From NCBI RefSeq assembly GCF_036865545.1, contig NZ_CP142208.1, positions 3,720,001-3,784,000 on the forward strand: a stretch of DNA of 64,000 nucleotides, given 5' to 3'. Positions 46,107-56,042 of the stretch are shown here, in pieces. The notes beneath the pieces are model-generated. The model was not told the DNA's origin. It searched no databases and saw nothing but the letters and a program-made list of their open reading frames with translations. Made by a program: the position numbers and the translations under genes. How positions within the stretch are numbered: position 1 is the first letter of the stretch; each line of letters begins with the position of its first letter. This stretch comes from Erwinia sp. E_sp_B01_1. Its GTDB lineage: Bacteria; Pseudomonadota; Gammaproteobacteria; Enterobacterales; Enterobacteriaceae.

Positions 46107-46130
46107 TTGGCCACAGCAATGTGGCCATTT
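46107..46130 (+). terminator. Hairpin after gshA with the T tract on the plus strand
   Basis: TGGCCACA / TGTGGCCA, loop GCAA (46107-46114, 46119-46126). The T-rich tract (TTTTCTTTTTC) follows on the plus strand, so the signal is oriented against gshA; on the minus strand it is followed by AAAATAAC. Confidence 0.5.
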
Positions 46131-46137
46131 TCTTTTT

Positions 46138-47697
46138 CTAACTCCGACCTTTCAAAAAGTCTTCGAAGCTAAGCGTATCACTATCTTCGATTTCCCGCTG
46201 TTTATCGTTTGAACGTATAGCTTCCTGCTCAAACTTAGTCTCAGTCAAAATCTCCAGATGCTCATCCGCTAACTGATGACGATACTGCTCGGCAAGCGCC
46301 AGTCCTGTCCCTGCAATCCCATTTTCTTTTAGAGCCGTAAGGAAGCGTGCCGAATAGGTCAAATCCGGATCGTCGAAAGAGGCTACCAGACGGTCGCACA
46401 CTTCCTGATACAGATGATTGCCCTGCTGGCTGTCCAGCGTTTCAGCAACACGACGGAGATCTGCAAACAGCGTTTTGCCTACGTCGGCCAGAAGGTGCTC
46501 AGCTTCACCGCAGCCCATACCTAACTTCAGGCCAGGCTTACGACCTTCGAGAATGACTCTGTTCCAGTTGGTCCGTGTACACAGCAGTTCATCACTGCTC
46601 ATCTCCGGCGCATCGGCCAGCGTACACCAGATCAGGAACAGATCGAGGAAGCGTACCTGATTCTCGTCCACGCCAATCGGCGAGAACGGGTTAATATCCA
46701 GCGACCGCACTTCGATATACTCAATCCCACCACGCAGCAGCGCATCCGAGGGGTTCTCTCCGGAACGGGTAACACGTTTAGGACGAATGGGCGCATAGAG
46801 CTCATTCTCAATCTGCAGCACGTTAGTGTTGAGTTGCAGCCAGTTATCCTGCTCATCCTTCACACCCATGCGGGCATACTCTTCAGAAGGCGTTTTAATT
46901 GCCGCTTTCAGAGCCGTGACATAATCCGGCAGATTATTGAAGGTGATGCCAAGTCCGTTCTGCGATTTATTGGTGTAACCCAGATCGCTTAAACGTAATG
47001 AGGTGGCATAAGGCAGATAAAGCATGCCTGTTTCCGTGCGTTCGAAAGGCAATTTAGTCTCTTTACCCTGCAGGAAAGAGGAACAGATCGCCGGAGAGGC
47101 ACCGAACAGATAAGGAATGATCCAGCCAAAGCGGTAATAGTTACGAATCAGCCGTAAGTACCCTTCTGAAATCGCTTCCTGACCACTTTTCTCATCTTTT
47201 ACCTCTGCCCATGCCTGCCAGAATGACAGCGGCAGAGAGAAGTTGTAATGCACGCCAGAGATAACCTGCATCAGCGCACCGTAGCGGTTTTTCAGGCCTT
47301 CACGGTACAGCGTTTTCATCTTACCAATGTTAGAGCTGCCGTACTGCGCCAGTTCGATAGCCTGACTGTCTTCAATCAGACAGGGCATACTCATGGGCCA
47401 CATGCGCTCATCGCCAAGATCGCGAGAGACATGACGATGGATATCACGCAGGAATGCCAGCAGATTGTCGATGTTCTGTTCTACAGGCGTAATGAATTCG
47501 AGCAGCGTCTCCGCAAAATCGGTGGTGATCCACTTATGCGTTAATGCTGACCCAAGAGACTCAGGGTGCCCGGTGGTGGCCAGATGCCCATCAGGTTTGA
47601 CACGCAGCGTTTCGCGTTCAATACCGCGACCAATACCTTTTAAAGCGTCAGGATTAGCTTCCAGCCAGGAAAGCGCCTGTGATACGTCCGGGATCAA
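46138..47697 (-). CDS. gshA: Glutamate-cysteine ligase
   Basis: First step of glutathione synthesis, ATP-dependent, cytoplasmic. I place the start at TTG 47697 ([13 protein letters not shown]): a strong GGGAGG lies 8 bases upstream, the protein becomes 519 residues against 518 in E. coli, and E. coli gshA also starts with TTG. A longer frame from ATG 47739 would swallow that ribosome binding site. Family stretches: [47 protein letters not shown]. Confidence 0.95.
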   Translation of the reverse strand: MIPDVSQALSWLEANPDALKGIGRGIERETLRVKPDGHLATTGHPESLGSALTHKWITTDFAETLLEFITPVEQNIDNLLAFLRDIHRHVSRDLGDERMWPMSMPCLIEDSQAIELAQYGSSNIGKMKTLYREGLKNRYGALMQVISGVHYNFSLPLSFWQAWAEVKDEKSGQEAISEGYLRLIRNYYRFGWIIPYLFGASPAICSSFLQGKETKLPFERTETGMLYLPYATSLRLSDLGYTNKSQNGLGITFNNLPDYVTALKAAIKTPSEEYARMGVKDEQDNWLQLNTNVLQIENELYAPIRPKRVTRSGENPSDALLRGGIEYIEVRSLDINPFSPIGVDENQVRFLDLFLIWCTLADAPEMSSDELLCTRTNWNRVILEGRKPGLKLGMGCGEAEHLLADVGKTLFADLRRVAETLDSQQGNHLYQEVCDRLVASFDDPDLTYSARFLTALKENGIAGTGLALAEQYRHQLADEHLEILTETKFEQEAIRSNDKQREIEDSDTLSFEDFLKGRS

Positions 47698-47770
47698 ATT
47701 GACCTCCCGCTCGGAGAAAAATTTATTATTGTTTAGCATAATGTTAACCGTAGCGTAGATTATTCACGAA

Positions 47771-48199
47771 TCAATGCCACCATTCCATGCCCTGTAGTGT
47801 TGCGTACGCCAGCGCCACATAGCGCAAGGTCTTACCAACGGCGAGAAAGAACACCGTGGGGAGCCAGGCAAAACGAAGCCAGCCAGCGAGAACGCATAGC
47901 AGGTCGCCAATCACTGGCAACCAGCTAAATAGCAGCGCAGCCGGCCCCAACCGGTGTAACCACGCCGTTGCTGTGTAATGCCATCGCCCCTGCTGTTTTA
48001 CCGGCAGGCAGCGACCAATGATAATGTTAGTGATGCCGCCCAGCGTGTTCCCAAGTGCGGCAATAGCGATAATTCCACTCAATGAGACCTTTCCTGCTAT
48101 CAGCAGGCCCGCCAGTAACACTTCTGAACTGCCTGGCAGCAAGGTCGCACTGAGAAAACTGCTGGCAAACATTGACCCATAAGCAAGCCAGTCACTCAC
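47771..48199 (-). CDS. yqaA: DedA-like inner membrane protein YqaA
   Basis: 142 residues, as E. coli YqaA; SNARE-associated/VTT superfamily with short re-entrant regions (FLSATLLPGSSEVLL, ALGNTLGGITNIIIGR). Function not established, possibly a lipid or small-molecule scramblase or transporter. ATGA overlap with the end of yqaB couples the two; gshA follows. Confidence 0.92.
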   Translation of the reverse strand: MSDWLAYGSMFASSFLSATLLPGSSEVLLAGLLIAGKVSLSGIIAIAALGNTLGGITNIIIGRCLPVKQQGRWHYTATAWLHRLGPAALLFSWLPVIGDLLCVLAGWLRFAWLPTVFFLAVGKTLRYVALAYATLQGMEWWH

Positions 48200-48762
48200 A
48201 GCAGGCGTACATCTACAAAATCCATTCCAGCAGCAACGGCCGCCTGAATGCCAAAATCAGCGTCTTCAAAGACCACGCATCGCGCAGGGGCCACATTCAG
48301 CAGCGCTGCACAGCGGAGAAAAGTATCGGGCTCCGGTTTATGCCGTGTAACGTCATCAGCGCCTACGATGGCATCAAAGTGATCTCTCAGCCCCAGATGC
48401 TGCAGCAAGGCTTCTGCCATCGCATGTTCACTGCCGGTTCCCACTGCCATAGGTCGGCGCCCTTTGTACGCTTTAACCACCTCGATCAGCGGAAGAGGAC
48501 GCACAGTATCAAACAGCATCTCCTTCAGCACGGCAGTTTTTTCCTGCGACAGCACAAAAGGATCCAGGTTGCTCTGATGACTGGCAATGATCACCTCGGC
48601 AATTCGCCATGTTGGTGAGCCATTCAGGCCAATGACCGCACTTTCATCAAACTGCATACCATAACGCGCCAGCACTTCATGCCAGGCTTTACGGTGCGTG
48701 GGTTCAGTATCCAAAATGGTGCCATCCATATCGAATATTAAGCCCTGATATCCGTCGTACAT
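48196..48762 (-). CDS. yqaB: HAD-family fructose-1-P / 6-phosphogluconate phosphatase YqaB
   Basis: 188 residues from ATG 48762 (MYDGYQGLIFDMDGTILD), same as E. coli. HAD motif I DMDGT (nucleophile Asp11), motif II in VGTGS, motif III lysine in HKPEPDTF and motif IV in FEDADFGIQAA. Acts on small sugar phosphates. An open frame extends ten codons upstream. Confidence 0.94.
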   Translation of the reverse strand: MYDGYQGLIFDMDGTILDTEPTHRKAWHEVLARYGMQFDESAVIGLNGSPTWRIAEVIIASHQSNLDPFVLSQEKTAVLKEMLFDTVRPLPLIEVVKAYKGRRPMAVGTGSEHAMAEALLQHLGLRDHFDAIVGADDVTRHKPEPDTFLRCAALLNVAPARCVVFEDADFGIQAAVAAGMDFVDVRLL

Positions 48763-49142
48763 TCTTCTCTCCATCCCTGTTAAGACGAGCAATTACTTTA
48801 GCTTAAAGCCGTGCACTTGTCGCTGTCAGCATGGATCAGCAAATGCCTTGAATTATATAGGGATTTTTATTATCAGAATAAGGCGTGAGAATAAGCTCAG
48901 GATGATTTTTCGCACAAATAAAATGTTTTTATCTGTATAAACAGCAGGTTAATAATCAGGGTACGACAGGATAGAAGGAATGCCAGACGAAGGATAATTC
49001 AGACAGACTTCAGAAAGAATGATGCATTAAGGAGGATTTATAAAACAGGGGGGGCCGTGGAGCACAGGTTATCATCCTTTGTGCTGGCTGGAGCAAAGGA
49101 GTGCTATGCAAGACAGAAATGACTGAAGGATGTTTTAAATAT
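48763..49142. other. Downstream region of the tRNA operon, with a degenerate repeat copy
   Basis: No gene. 48763-49017 shows nothing recognisable. 49018-49097 is a decayed copy of the tRNA-Arg 3'-end repeat described below: ATGCATTAAGGAGGATT, then GGGCCGTGG and TTATCATCCTTTGTGCTGGC, matching the intact copies at the same spacing. Confidence 0.65.
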
Positions 49143-49358
49143 GGTGCATCCAGGAGGATTATGAAGCCATGCTTCACCCTGTCGGGCCGTTGCTGAAGCA
49201 ACGTTATCATCCCTGGTGCTGGCGGTAACAACGTATTTATTTGCCAGTACTGGATAGCTATCAGATTTTCAAAATATGGTGCATCCAGGAGGATTCGAAC
49301 CTCCGACCGCTCGGTTCGTAGCCGAGTACTCTATCCAGCTGAGCTATGGATGCATTGG
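49138..49358 (-). repeat. Direct repeat unit A (tRNA-Arg gene plus partial tRNA 3' copy)
   Basis: About 221 bp nearly identical to 49464-49684, 326 bases apart, with a single C/T difference seen. The unit contains a full tRNA-Arg gene and, 134 bases away, a second copy of only the 3' end of that tRNA (TGGTGCATCCAGGAGGATT on the plus strand) fused to a conserved non-tRNA tail with the stem CGTTGC / GCAACG. Confidence 0.9.
49277..49353 (-). tRNA. tRNA-Arg(ACG), copy 1
   Basis: 77 nt with encoded CCA. Starts GCATCCATAGC, anticodon loop CTACGAA gives ACG, T-loop GGTTCGAATC. Most distal gene of the minus-strand tRNA operon (argQ/Z/Y/V type). Confidence 0.97.
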
Positions 49359-49463
49359 GAAGTGCTTTAAAGCTTAGGTGTGCTGCTTTGATTATCTCTG
49401 ATGCAGACTGAAATGTGAGAGGACAAATCAGCAACTGTCAGGATTAAAACGACCAGATTCCAA

Positions 49464-49684
49464 AATATGGTGCATCCAGGAGGATTATGAAGCTATGCTT
49501 CACCCTGTCGGGCCGTTGCTGAAGCAACGTTATCATCCCTGGTGCTGGCGGTAACAACGTATTTATTTGCCAGTACTGGATAGCTATCAGATTTTCAAAA
49601 TATGGTGCATCCAGGAGGATTCGAACCTCCGACCGCTCGGTTCGTAGCCGAGTACTCTATCCAGCTGAGCTATGGATGCATTGG
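49464..49684 (-). repeat. Direct repeat unit B (tRNA-Arg gene plus partial tRNA 3' copy)
   Basis: Second member of the 221-bp duplication; the partial tRNA 3' copy starts at 49468 and the full tRNA lies at 49603-49679. The near identity indicates recent duplication or gene conversion. Confidence 0.9.
49603..49679 (-). tRNA. tRNA-Arg(ACG), copy 2
   Basis: 77 nt, same sequence as copy 1 over the mature tRNA, within direct repeat unit B. Confidence 0.97.
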
Positions 49685-49809
49685 AAAACTTTTGGGGATA
49701 ACGCGAGAAACCTGAGGAGATACTGTAGAGGATGATGACGTTCACTTACATGCCGGAAAAAATCACTGATTTTTCTCCGGAATTGCGACACTACCAACTT
49801 CTCAGAAAA

Positions 49810-49886
49810 TGGTGCATCCAGGAGGATTCGAACCTCCGACCGCTCGGTTCGTAGCCGAGTACTCTATCCAGCTGAGCTATGGATGC
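49810..49886 (-). tRNA. tRNA-Arg(ACG), copy 3
   Basis: 77 nt, same mature sequence as the other copies; flanking spacer differs from units A and B. Confidence 0.97.
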
Positions 49887-50009
49887 ATTTCAAATTCTGG
49901 TATAACGCAGGGTGCTAACGACTCACCTTTAATACAGGCTGCAACACTGTATCACTACTTACAAAACAAGGAACCCCTGAAACCAGTGGTACCCTCATTC
50001 TGCTAAAGA

Positions 50010-50094
50010 TGGTGCATCCAGGAGGATTATTCGGCTACTGCCTCACCCTTACGGGCCGCTGCTAAAGCAACGTTATCATCCTTAGTGCTGGCGT
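50010..50094 (-). repeat. Diverged tRNA-Arg 3'-end repeat between copies 3 and 4
   Basis: Begins with the tRNA-Arg 3' end (TGGTGCATCCAGGAGGATT) followed by a diverged tail that keeps GGGCCG, AAGCAACGTTATCATCC and GTGCTGGCG. Same architecture as units A and B, older sequence. Confidence 0.85.
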
Positions 50095-50145
50095 TGATAT
50101 CTTACTGCCTTGCCAGAATTGTGTTGCGACCAACCTCTTCGAAAA

Positions 50146-50222
50146 TGGTGCATCCAGGAGGATTCGAACCTCCGACCGCTCGGTTCGTAGCCGAGTACTC
50201 TATCCAGCTGAGCTATGGATGC
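50146..50222 (-). tRNA. tRNA-Arg(ACG), copy 4
   Basis: 77 nt with CCA; directly follows tRNA-Ser in the transcript, separated by only 3 bases. Confidence 0.97.
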
Positions 50223-50225
50223 AAA

Positions 50226-50318
50226 TGGCGGTGAGGCGGGGATTCGAACCCCGGATGCAGCTTTTGACCGCATACTCCCTTAGCAGGGGAGCGCCTTCAG
50301 CCTCTCGGCCACCTCACC
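50226..50318 (-). tRNA. serV: tRNA-Ser(GCU)
   Basis: 93 nt with CCA and long variable arm. Starts GGTGAGGTGGCC; anticodon loop CTGCTAA gives GCU. First gene of the serV-argVYZQ-type operon. Confidence 0.97.
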
Positions 50319-50382
50319 ATACGCACTCTTGCGAGTTGTGCTTCAGAACTTGATAACCGCTCATCGGCACTGCGTGGCGCAC

Positions 50383-50410
50383 ATATTACTTTGGCGGACT
50401 TATAAGTCAA
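50383..50410 (-). promoter_or_regulatory. Promoter of the serV-argV tRNA operon
   Basis: -35 TTGACT (50405-50410), 16-base spacer, -10 TAATAT (50383-50388), followed by a GC-rich GTGCGCC discriminator, typical of stringently controlled stable-RNA promoters. Confidence 0.85.
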
Positions 50411-50913
50411 ACAATTTTTCCCCCTGCGTGTTTAATTGCACACTTCACACGCAATCCGGGCAATTTGACGACAAAAAGGTTGAATTATCAACAGCGATTC
50501 AGGTGACCTGCCGCATTAACGTTGCTGAGGAAAATTGCGGAAGGATGCAATAAACGGCAGCCGGAGCGCTGAAAACAGGTCGTTCACAGGTAAATCAGAA
50601 GATTGAGGCAGGATAAAAGAAGGTTCCTGCCGTCAAAACGCAGGTCAAAATGGGCTTGCAGATAACGGAAGTGATAATAAAAGCTCAGTGCAGCAGTTAT
50701 GGAGCAGGTCAGATCGGGATACAGAAAGGATAAAACAGCTTTGAGTAGCCATCATAAAGCAGATCAGAGCAGGACGCAGACGCGATAACAGCCAGTTGCG
50801 GAGTCAGCAAACAGAGAGAAGAAGCGGTAGACAGCAAGTGATACAAAGGGTCATTAAGAAGGTCGGAATGGAGGAGAAGCAAAAGAGGGGTACGAGGCAG
50901 GCAGGAAATCGGT
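50411..50913. other. Purine-rich intergenic region between the tRNA operon and csrA
   Basis: About 500 bases without a credible coding frame. From about 50520 to 50910 the plus strand is rich in A and G and contains about 14 GGA triplets, including the cluster GGAATGGAGGAG near 50865. No tandem repeat or strong hairpin seen. Confidence 0.6.
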
Positions 50914-50939
50914 AGCGCCTCGCTATAGAGCGAGACGCT
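50914..50939 (-). terminator. Hairpin after csrA
   Basis: AGCGCCTCGCT / AGCGAGACGCT with loop ATAG (one mismatch), 7 bases past the csrA stop; on the minus strand no T tract follows directly. Confidence 0.6.
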
Positions 50940-50946
50940 GGATCCG

Positions 50947-51132
50947 TTAGTAACTCGTTTGCTGAGTTTTTTCGGCCTGGATTCGCTGATAGATCTCTTC
51001 GCGATGAACCGAAACTTCTTTAGGGGCGTTCACACCAATGCGAACCTGGTTCCCTTTAACTCCCAGCACCGTTACAGTCACCTCATCGCCAATCATGAGG
51101 GTTTCACCAACTCGACGAGTTAGAATAAGCAT
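50947..51132 (-). CDS. csrA: Carbon storage regulator CsrA
   Basis: 61-residue RNA-binding dimer that blocks translation at GGA motifs. RNA-contacting residues Leu4, Arg6 and Arg44 are present ([27 protein letters not shown]). Length and sequence match E. coli. Upstream gap 51133-51324 holds its promoter region, without one I can single out. Confidence 0.98.
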   Translation of the reverse strand: MLILTRRVGETLMIGDEVTVTVLGVKGNQVRIGVNAPKEVSVHREEIYQRIQAEKTQQTSY

Positions 51133-51324
51133 TCTTTGCTCCTTGAAAGATTAAAAGAGTCGGGTTAACTGTCCCCGGCATTATCCATCATATAACGCTA
51201 AATGTAGACTATGACAAATACACGTAAAGTGCACGCTCATACCAATACATTCTGCTGATACTTAGTTTAGCCGAAATACCCACTGCTAACCTGACTTTGT
51301 GTTTTTTAAGCGCGCACCGATTGG

Positions 51325-51352
51325 AAAACGCTACGGGTTAAGCCCCATAGCG
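51325..51352 (-). terminator. Terminator of alaS
   Basis: Minus strand CGCTATGGG, loop GCTTAA, CCCGTAGCG (one G-U pair) followed by TTTTCC. Confidence 0.8.
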
Positions 51353-51377
51353 CCTTCAGCGTGCATTTTTTATAGTG

Positions 51378-54005
51378 TTACAGTTTTGCAGAAACCCATG
51401 ACTCAACGCCAGCCAGTGCCGCTGGCAGCGCCTGAGCATCACTGCCGCCAGCCTGAGCCATATCAGGACGTCCACCGCCCTTCCCGCCAACCTGTTGGGC
51501 CAGTTCACCCACCAGCTCACCGGCTTTAACCCGATCGGTCAAATCTTTGGTTACCCCGGCAATCAGGGAGACTTTCCCATCCACCACGGTAGCCAGTACG
51601 ATAACCGCTGACTTTAGCTGATTCTTCAAATCATCAACCATTGTCCGCAGCATCTTAGGCTCAACATTGCTCAGCTCGCTCACCAGCAGCCGCGTGCCTT
51701 TGATCTCAATGGCCTTGCTGCTCAGTGATGCGCTCTCCTGTGCGGCCTGCTGATCTTTCAGCTGCTGAAGCTCCTTTTCAAGACCGCGCACATGGTCAAT
51801 CATTGCCCGCACTTTTTCATTCAGATTACTGTTGTTGGCTTTGATCAGGTGAGCAATATCCTGCAGCTGCTCGCTCTGGGCATACATCTGACCCAATGCG
51901 CCTTCGCCAGTCACCGCTTCAATACGACGAACGCCTGCAGCAGTGCCCGACTCCGAAAGAATACGGAACAGGCCAATGTCACCGGTGCGGCTGGCGTGCG
52001 TACCGCCACACAGCTCGGTTGAGAAGTCGCCCATGCTCAACACGCGAACATGATCGTCATACTTCTCACCAAACAGCGCCATGGCCCCGTGGGCTTTTGC
52101 CGCCTCCAGCTCCATGATATTGGTCTCTACCGCCAGATTGCGACGGATTTGAGCATTCACAATCTCTTCAACCTGACGAATTTCCTGCGGCTTCATCGCT
52201 TCAAAATGTGAGAAGTCAAAGCGCAGGTATTTGTCATTCACCAGTGAACCTTTCTGAGCTACATGATGCCCCAGAACCTGACGTAATGCAGCATGCAGCA
52301 GGTGTGTTGCTGAGTGATTCAGACGAATACGGGCACGGCGGGCTTGATCAACCTGCGCCGCCAGACGATCGCCAATGCGGATCTGGCCTGTACTCAGCTT
52401 GCCTGTGTGACCAATTGCCTGACCATATTTCTGGGTGTCTGTAACGCTGAACAGCGCATTTTCGCCTTTGAGTTCACCGGTATCGCCCACCTGACCGCCA
52501 GACTCGCCATAGAATGGCGTCTCATTCAGCACAATCACCCCTTCCTGGCCGGCAGTGATTTCACCAGCAGGTTTACCTTCAACGAAGATGGCAGTGACCT
52601 CAGCATTGAGTTCAAGCTGCTCATAGCCTTTGAAGGATGAAGCAGCATCAATCTGAATGACGTTGGTATAATCGGCACCGAAGCCACTGGCTTCACGCGC
52701 ACGCTGACGCTGCTGCTCCATGGCTTTTTCGAAGCCCGCCTCATCGATTTTCAAATTGCGCTCACGGCAGACATCAGCCGTCAGGTCAGCCGGGAAGCCG
52801 AAGGTATCATACAGACGGAAAACCGTTTCACCGTCCAGCGTATCGCCCTGCAAATTTTCAAGCTCTTCATCCAGCAGAGCCAGGCCACGCTCAAGCGTTT
52901 TGGCAAACTGCTCTTCTTCCGTTTTCAGCACCTGCTCAACCTGGGATTGCTGTTTTTTAAGCTCATCGCCAGCCGCATCCATCACGGAGATCAAAGGCCC
53001 AACCAGTTTCCAGAAGAAGGTTCCCTGCGCGCCCAGCATGTTGCCATGACGGATAGCGCGGCGGATGATACGACGCAGCACGTAGCCACGGTTCTCATTC
53101 GACGGGATAACACCATCGGCAATCAGGAAGGCACAGGAGCGAATATGGTCGGCAATGACGCGCAGTGATTTGCTGTTCAGATCGGTTGCGCCAGTGACTT
53201 CAGCCACGGACTTGATCAGTTTGTCGAACAGATCGATTTCGTAGTTTGAATTAACGTGTTGCAGCACCGCCGTAATACGCTCAAGCCCCATACCCGTATC
53301 TACAGAAGGCTTAGGCAATGGCAGCATGGTGCCGTCAGGCTGACGGTTGAACTGCATAAAGACGATGTTCCAGATCTCAATGTAGCGATCGCCGTCTTCT
53401 TCTGGGCTGCCCGGAGGCCCACCCCAGATATGATCGCCATGATCGAAGAAAATCTCGGAGCAGGGACCGCAAGGGCCGGTATCGCCCATCTGCCAGAAGT
53501 TATCAGAAGCGTAAGCACTGCCCTTGTTGTCACCGATACGGATAATGCGCTCGCGCGGCACCCCTATTTCTTTCTCCCAGATGTCGAAGGCTTCGTCATC
53601 CGTCTCGTAAACGGTCACCCACAGCTTTTCTTCAGGCAGGTTAAACCACTGCTTACCGGTCAGCAGTTCCCATGCAAAGCCAATGGCCTCACGCTTGAAA
53701 TAGTCACCGAAGCTGAAGTTACCCAACATTTCGAAGAACGTGTGGTGACGGGCGGTATAACCGACGTTTTCCAGATCGTTATGCTTGCCGCCTGCACGAA
53801 CGCAGCGCTGGGAGGTAGTGGCACGCGAATAGTTACGTTTATCCTGGCCCAGGAAAACATCTTTAAACTGGTTCATCCCCGCGTTGGTAAACAGCAACGT
53901 AGGGTCGTTATTCGGGACGAGGGAGCTACTGGCTACAACCTGGTGTCCCTTGCTCTGGAAAAAGTCGAGAAACGCCTGGCGAATCTCCGCAGTGCTCTTG
54001 CTCAT
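51378..54005 (-). CDS. alaS: Alanyl-tRNA synthetase
   Basis: Charges tRNA-Ala; class II synthetase. 875 residues (E. coli 876). Catalytic domain (about 1-450, motif [28 protein letters not shown] early on), editing domain with the zinc-binding set [13 protein letters not shown] (H-x-x-x-H) and [14 protein letters not shown]-terminal oligomerisation domain ending [14 protein letters not shown]. No frameshift. Confidence 0.98.
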   Translation of the reverse strand: MSKSTAEIRQAFLDFFQSKGHQVVASSSLVPNNDPTLLFTNAGMNQFKDVFLGQDKRNYSRATTSQRCVRAGGKHNDLENVGYTARHHTFFEMLGNFSFGDYFKREAIGFAWELLTGKQWFNLPEEKLWVTVYETDDEAFDIWEKEIGVPRERIIRIGDNKGSAYASDNFWQMGDTGPCGPCSEIFFDHGDHIWGGPPGSPEEDGDRYIEIWNIVFMQFNRQPDGTMLPLPKPSVDTGMGLERITAVLQHVNSNYEIDLFDKLIKSVAEVTGATDLNSKSLRVIADHIRSCAFLIADGVIPSNENRGYVLRRIIRRAIRHGNMLGAQGTFFWKLVGPLISVMDAAGDELKKQQSQVEQVLKTEEEQFAKTLERGLALLDEELENLQGDTLDGETVFRLYDTFGFPADLTADVCRERNLKIDEAGFEKAMEQQRQRAREASGFGADYTNVIQIDAASSFKGYEQLELNAEVTAIFVEGKPAGEITAGQEGVIVLNETPFYGESGGQVGDTGELKGENALFSVTDTQKYGQAIGHTGKLSTGQIRIGDRLAAQVDQARRARIRLNHSATHLLHAALRQVLGHHVAQKGSLVNDKYLRFDFSHFEAMKPQEIRQVEEIVNAQIRRNLAVETNIMELEAAKAHGAMALFGEKYDDHVRVLSMGDFSTELCGGTHASRTGDIGLFRILSESGTAAGVRRIEAVTGEGALGQMYAQSEQLQDIAHLIKANNSNLNEKVRAMIDHVRGLEKELQQLKDQQAAQESASLSSKAIEIKGTRLLVSELSNVEPKMLRTMVDDLKNQLKSAVIVLATVVDGKVSLIAGVTKDLTDRVKAGELVGELAQQVGGKGGGRPDMAQAGGSDAQALPAALAGVESWVSAKL

Positions 54006-54142
54006 AATTGTCCTGAACTTATGCTGGCGAATGTCTCGTGAGCTTTACTGTGTCAGAGGGATCCTCCCTGCTGACTCCTCACGAACAAAAAGTGGTGAAT
54101 AAGATAAAATTTCTTCGATGCGAAGTAAAATCCCATCGGGGG

Positions 54143-54658
54143 TCATTCATCAAAATTTGTAAAAATGGCGCGAATATCTTCGGAAAAGAAGCCTTTCGTC
54201 ATCAGATAGCGTTGTACTTTAGATTTCTCTTTCCATTCAGTGGGCAGCGGCAGGCCAAATTTACGCTCTGCCACCTCAAAGGCTTTTTGCGTCCAGTCGA
54301 TTTCTGTACTGCTCATCACTTCGTCAATAAGCGCTTTTTCAATGCCCTTTTGCCCCAGCTCCATACGGATACGTTGAGGGCCATAACCCTTACGGCTGCG
54401 GCTGGCTACAAAGCGTTCGGCAAAATGTGCATCATCGAGATAACGATTTTCGTAACACCAGGCTACCACCCGATCGATCTGTTCGGGCGAGACCGTTTCC
54501 GGCTCCTGTGATTTACTTTTTGCGAACATCGCCGCGCGCTCGGCAGACAATGCCAGTTTGCGACGAAACTCAACCTCGCTGTGATCGCGCATCGCCAGGA
54601 TGCGCATGGCGCGATCCAGCAGGCGGGTAAACTGGCTTCGTTCGGTTGCGTCAGACAT
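54143..54658 (-). CDS. recX: Regulatory protein RecX
   Basis: Inhibits RecA filament extension. 171 residues from ATG 54658 (MSDATERSQF) behind GGGGAG; E. coli has 166. Three-helix repeats typical of RecX: RAMRILAMRDHSEVEFRRKL, RYLDDAHFAERFVASRSRKGYGPQRI and the C-terminal YLMTKGFFSEDI. An upstream extension of 21 codons is not supported. Transcribed from recA by read-through of the intervening terminator. Confidence 0.94.
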   Translation of the reverse strand: MSDATERSQFTRLLDRAMRILAMRDHSEVEFRRKLALSAERAAMFAKSKSQEPETVSPEQIDRVVAWCYENRYLDDAHFAERFVASRSRKGYGPQRIRMELGQKGIEKALIDEVMSSTEIDWTQKAFEVAERKFGLPLPTEWKEKSKVQRYLMTKGFFSEDIRAIFTNFDE

Positions 54659-54800
54659 CTTGACTCCCCATTTACAGAAAGGACAGAGGTTAAAGGTAGC
54701 GAGGATTATCAGGAGATACAAAGGCTGTTTCTCCTGTCAGCGGTGTCGGTGTGCTTCCGGCAACGTCCTGCATCAGAGAAATGTTCAGGCGGCAGAAATG

Positions 54801-54834
54801 AAAAAAGGAACGGGTTTTATCCCATTCCTTTTTT
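54801..54834 (-). terminator. Terminator between recA and recX
   Basis: Stem GGAA-x-GGG / CCC-x-TTCC flanked by A6 and T6 runs, so active in both directions; placed so that recX depends on read-through. Confidence 0.9.
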
Positions 54835-54872
54835 ATCCTTTTGACAGCATTGATTCACTATCAGGCGCGATA

Positions 54873-55940
54873 TCAGAATTTATCGCTGGTTTCGCTGCCT
54901 TCGTCAATTTCTTCTGCCGTGGCTACAAAATCAGGCTTGCTGTCGCCGGTGCTCATCAGCGTGGCGCGCAGTTTCGCTTCAATTTCGTTGGCAATTGCCG
55001 GGTTCTCTTTCAGGAAGTTACCTGAGTTCGCTTTACCCTGACCAATTTTGTCGCCGTTGTAGCTGTACCAGGCACCCGCTTTTTCAATCAGCTTGTGCTT
55101 CACGCCCAGATCCACCAGCTCACCGTAGATGTTGATGCCTTCACCGTACATGATCTGGAACTCGGCCTGCTTAAATGGCGCAGCGATTTTGTTCTTCACC
55201 ACTTTCACGCGGGTTTCGCTACCTACCACTTCGTCACCTTCTTTAATCGCACCGATACGGCGGATATCAAGACGAACGGAGGCGTAGAATTTCAGTGCGT
55301 TACCGCCGGTAGTGGTTTCCGGGTTACCAAACATCACACCAATTTTCATACGGATCTGGTTAATGAAGATCAGCAGGGTATTGGAGTTTTTCAGGTTACC
55401 GGCCAGCTTACGCATCGCCTGGCTCATCATACGTGCCGCGAGGCCCATATGAGAATCACCAATCTCACCTTCGATTTCCGCTTTAGGCGTCAGTGCCGCC
55501 ACGGAATCCACGATGATCACGTCTACAGCGCCTGAACGGGCTAACGCATCACAGATTTCCAGCGCCTGCTCACCGGTATCCGGCTGCGAGCAAAGCAGGT
55601 TGTCGATGTCCACGCCAAGTTTCTTGGCATACACAGGATCAAGCGCATGCTCAGCATCGATAAACGCACAGGTTTTACCTTTACGCTGAGCTGAAGCAAT
55701 CACCTGCAGAGTCAGCGTGGTTTTACCTGAAGATTCCGGGCCATATATTTCAACAATACGTCCCATCGGCAGGCCGCCCGCACCCAGTGCGATATCCAGC
55801 GACAGGGAACCGGTAGAGATGGTCTCCACGTCCATGGTACGGTCTTCACCCAGGCGCATGATGGAACCTTTACCAAATTGCTTTTCAATCTGGCCCAGCG
55901 CTGCTGCCAGTGCTTTTTGCTTGTTTTCGTCAATAGCCAT
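54873..55940 (-). CDS. recA: Recombinase RecA
   Basis: DNA strand exchange and LexA co-protease. 355 residues (E. coli 353). Walker [10 protein letters not shown] (67-75), [12 protein letters not shown], loop 2 region [22 protein letters not shown], and an acidic C-terminus ([13 protein letters not shown]). LexA box in the promoter. Confidence 0.99.
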   Translation of the reverse strand: MAIDENKQKALAAALGQIEKQFGKGSIMRLGEDRTMDVETISTGSLSLDIALGAGGLPMGRIVEIYGPESSGKTTLTLQVIASAQRKGKTCAFIDAEHALDPVYAKKLGVDIDNLLCSQPDTGEQALEICDALARSGAVDVIIVDSVAALTPKAEIEGEIGDSHMGLAARMMSQAMRKLAGNLKNSNTLLIFINQIRMKIGVMFGNPETTTGGNALKFYASVRLDIRRIGAIKEGDEVVGSETRVKVVKNKIAAPFKQAEFQIMYGEGINIYGELVDLGVKHKLIEKAGAWYSYNGDKIGQGKANSGNFLKENPAIANEIEAKLRATLMSTGDSKPDFVATAEEIDEGSETSDKF

Positions 55941-56006
55941 TTCTACTCCTAATCACGCGGGGTAAAGCACACGTAAACGCGGCTCTGCATTAATTCACTG
56001 GGGCTG

Positions 56007-56034
56007 ATTATACTGTATGCTCATACAGTATCAA
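56007..56034 (-). promoter_or_regulatory. recA promoter with LexA box
   Basis: -35 TTGATA (56029-56034), 16-base spacer, -10 TATAAT (56007-56012). The SOS box CTGT-N8-ACAG (56011-56030 including flanks TA and TA) fills the spacer, so LexA blocks polymerase directly. Confidence 0.96.
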
Positions 56035-56042
56035 GCTTAATT

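Noticed and set aside
49809..50006. 65-codon plus-strand frame across a tRNA-Arg gene (starts [14 protein letters not shown])
   Set aside because: It is the antisense translation of the tRNA; this is a well-known spurious protein in databases.
49143..50094. CRISPR array
   Set aside because: The repeats are tRNA 3' ends with long irregular spacing and contain tRNA genes; there are no short regular spacers and no cas genes.
50082..50273. 63-codon minus-strand frame across tRNA-Ser and tRNA-Arg
   Set aside because: Translation of tRNA sequence itself; another common false prediction.
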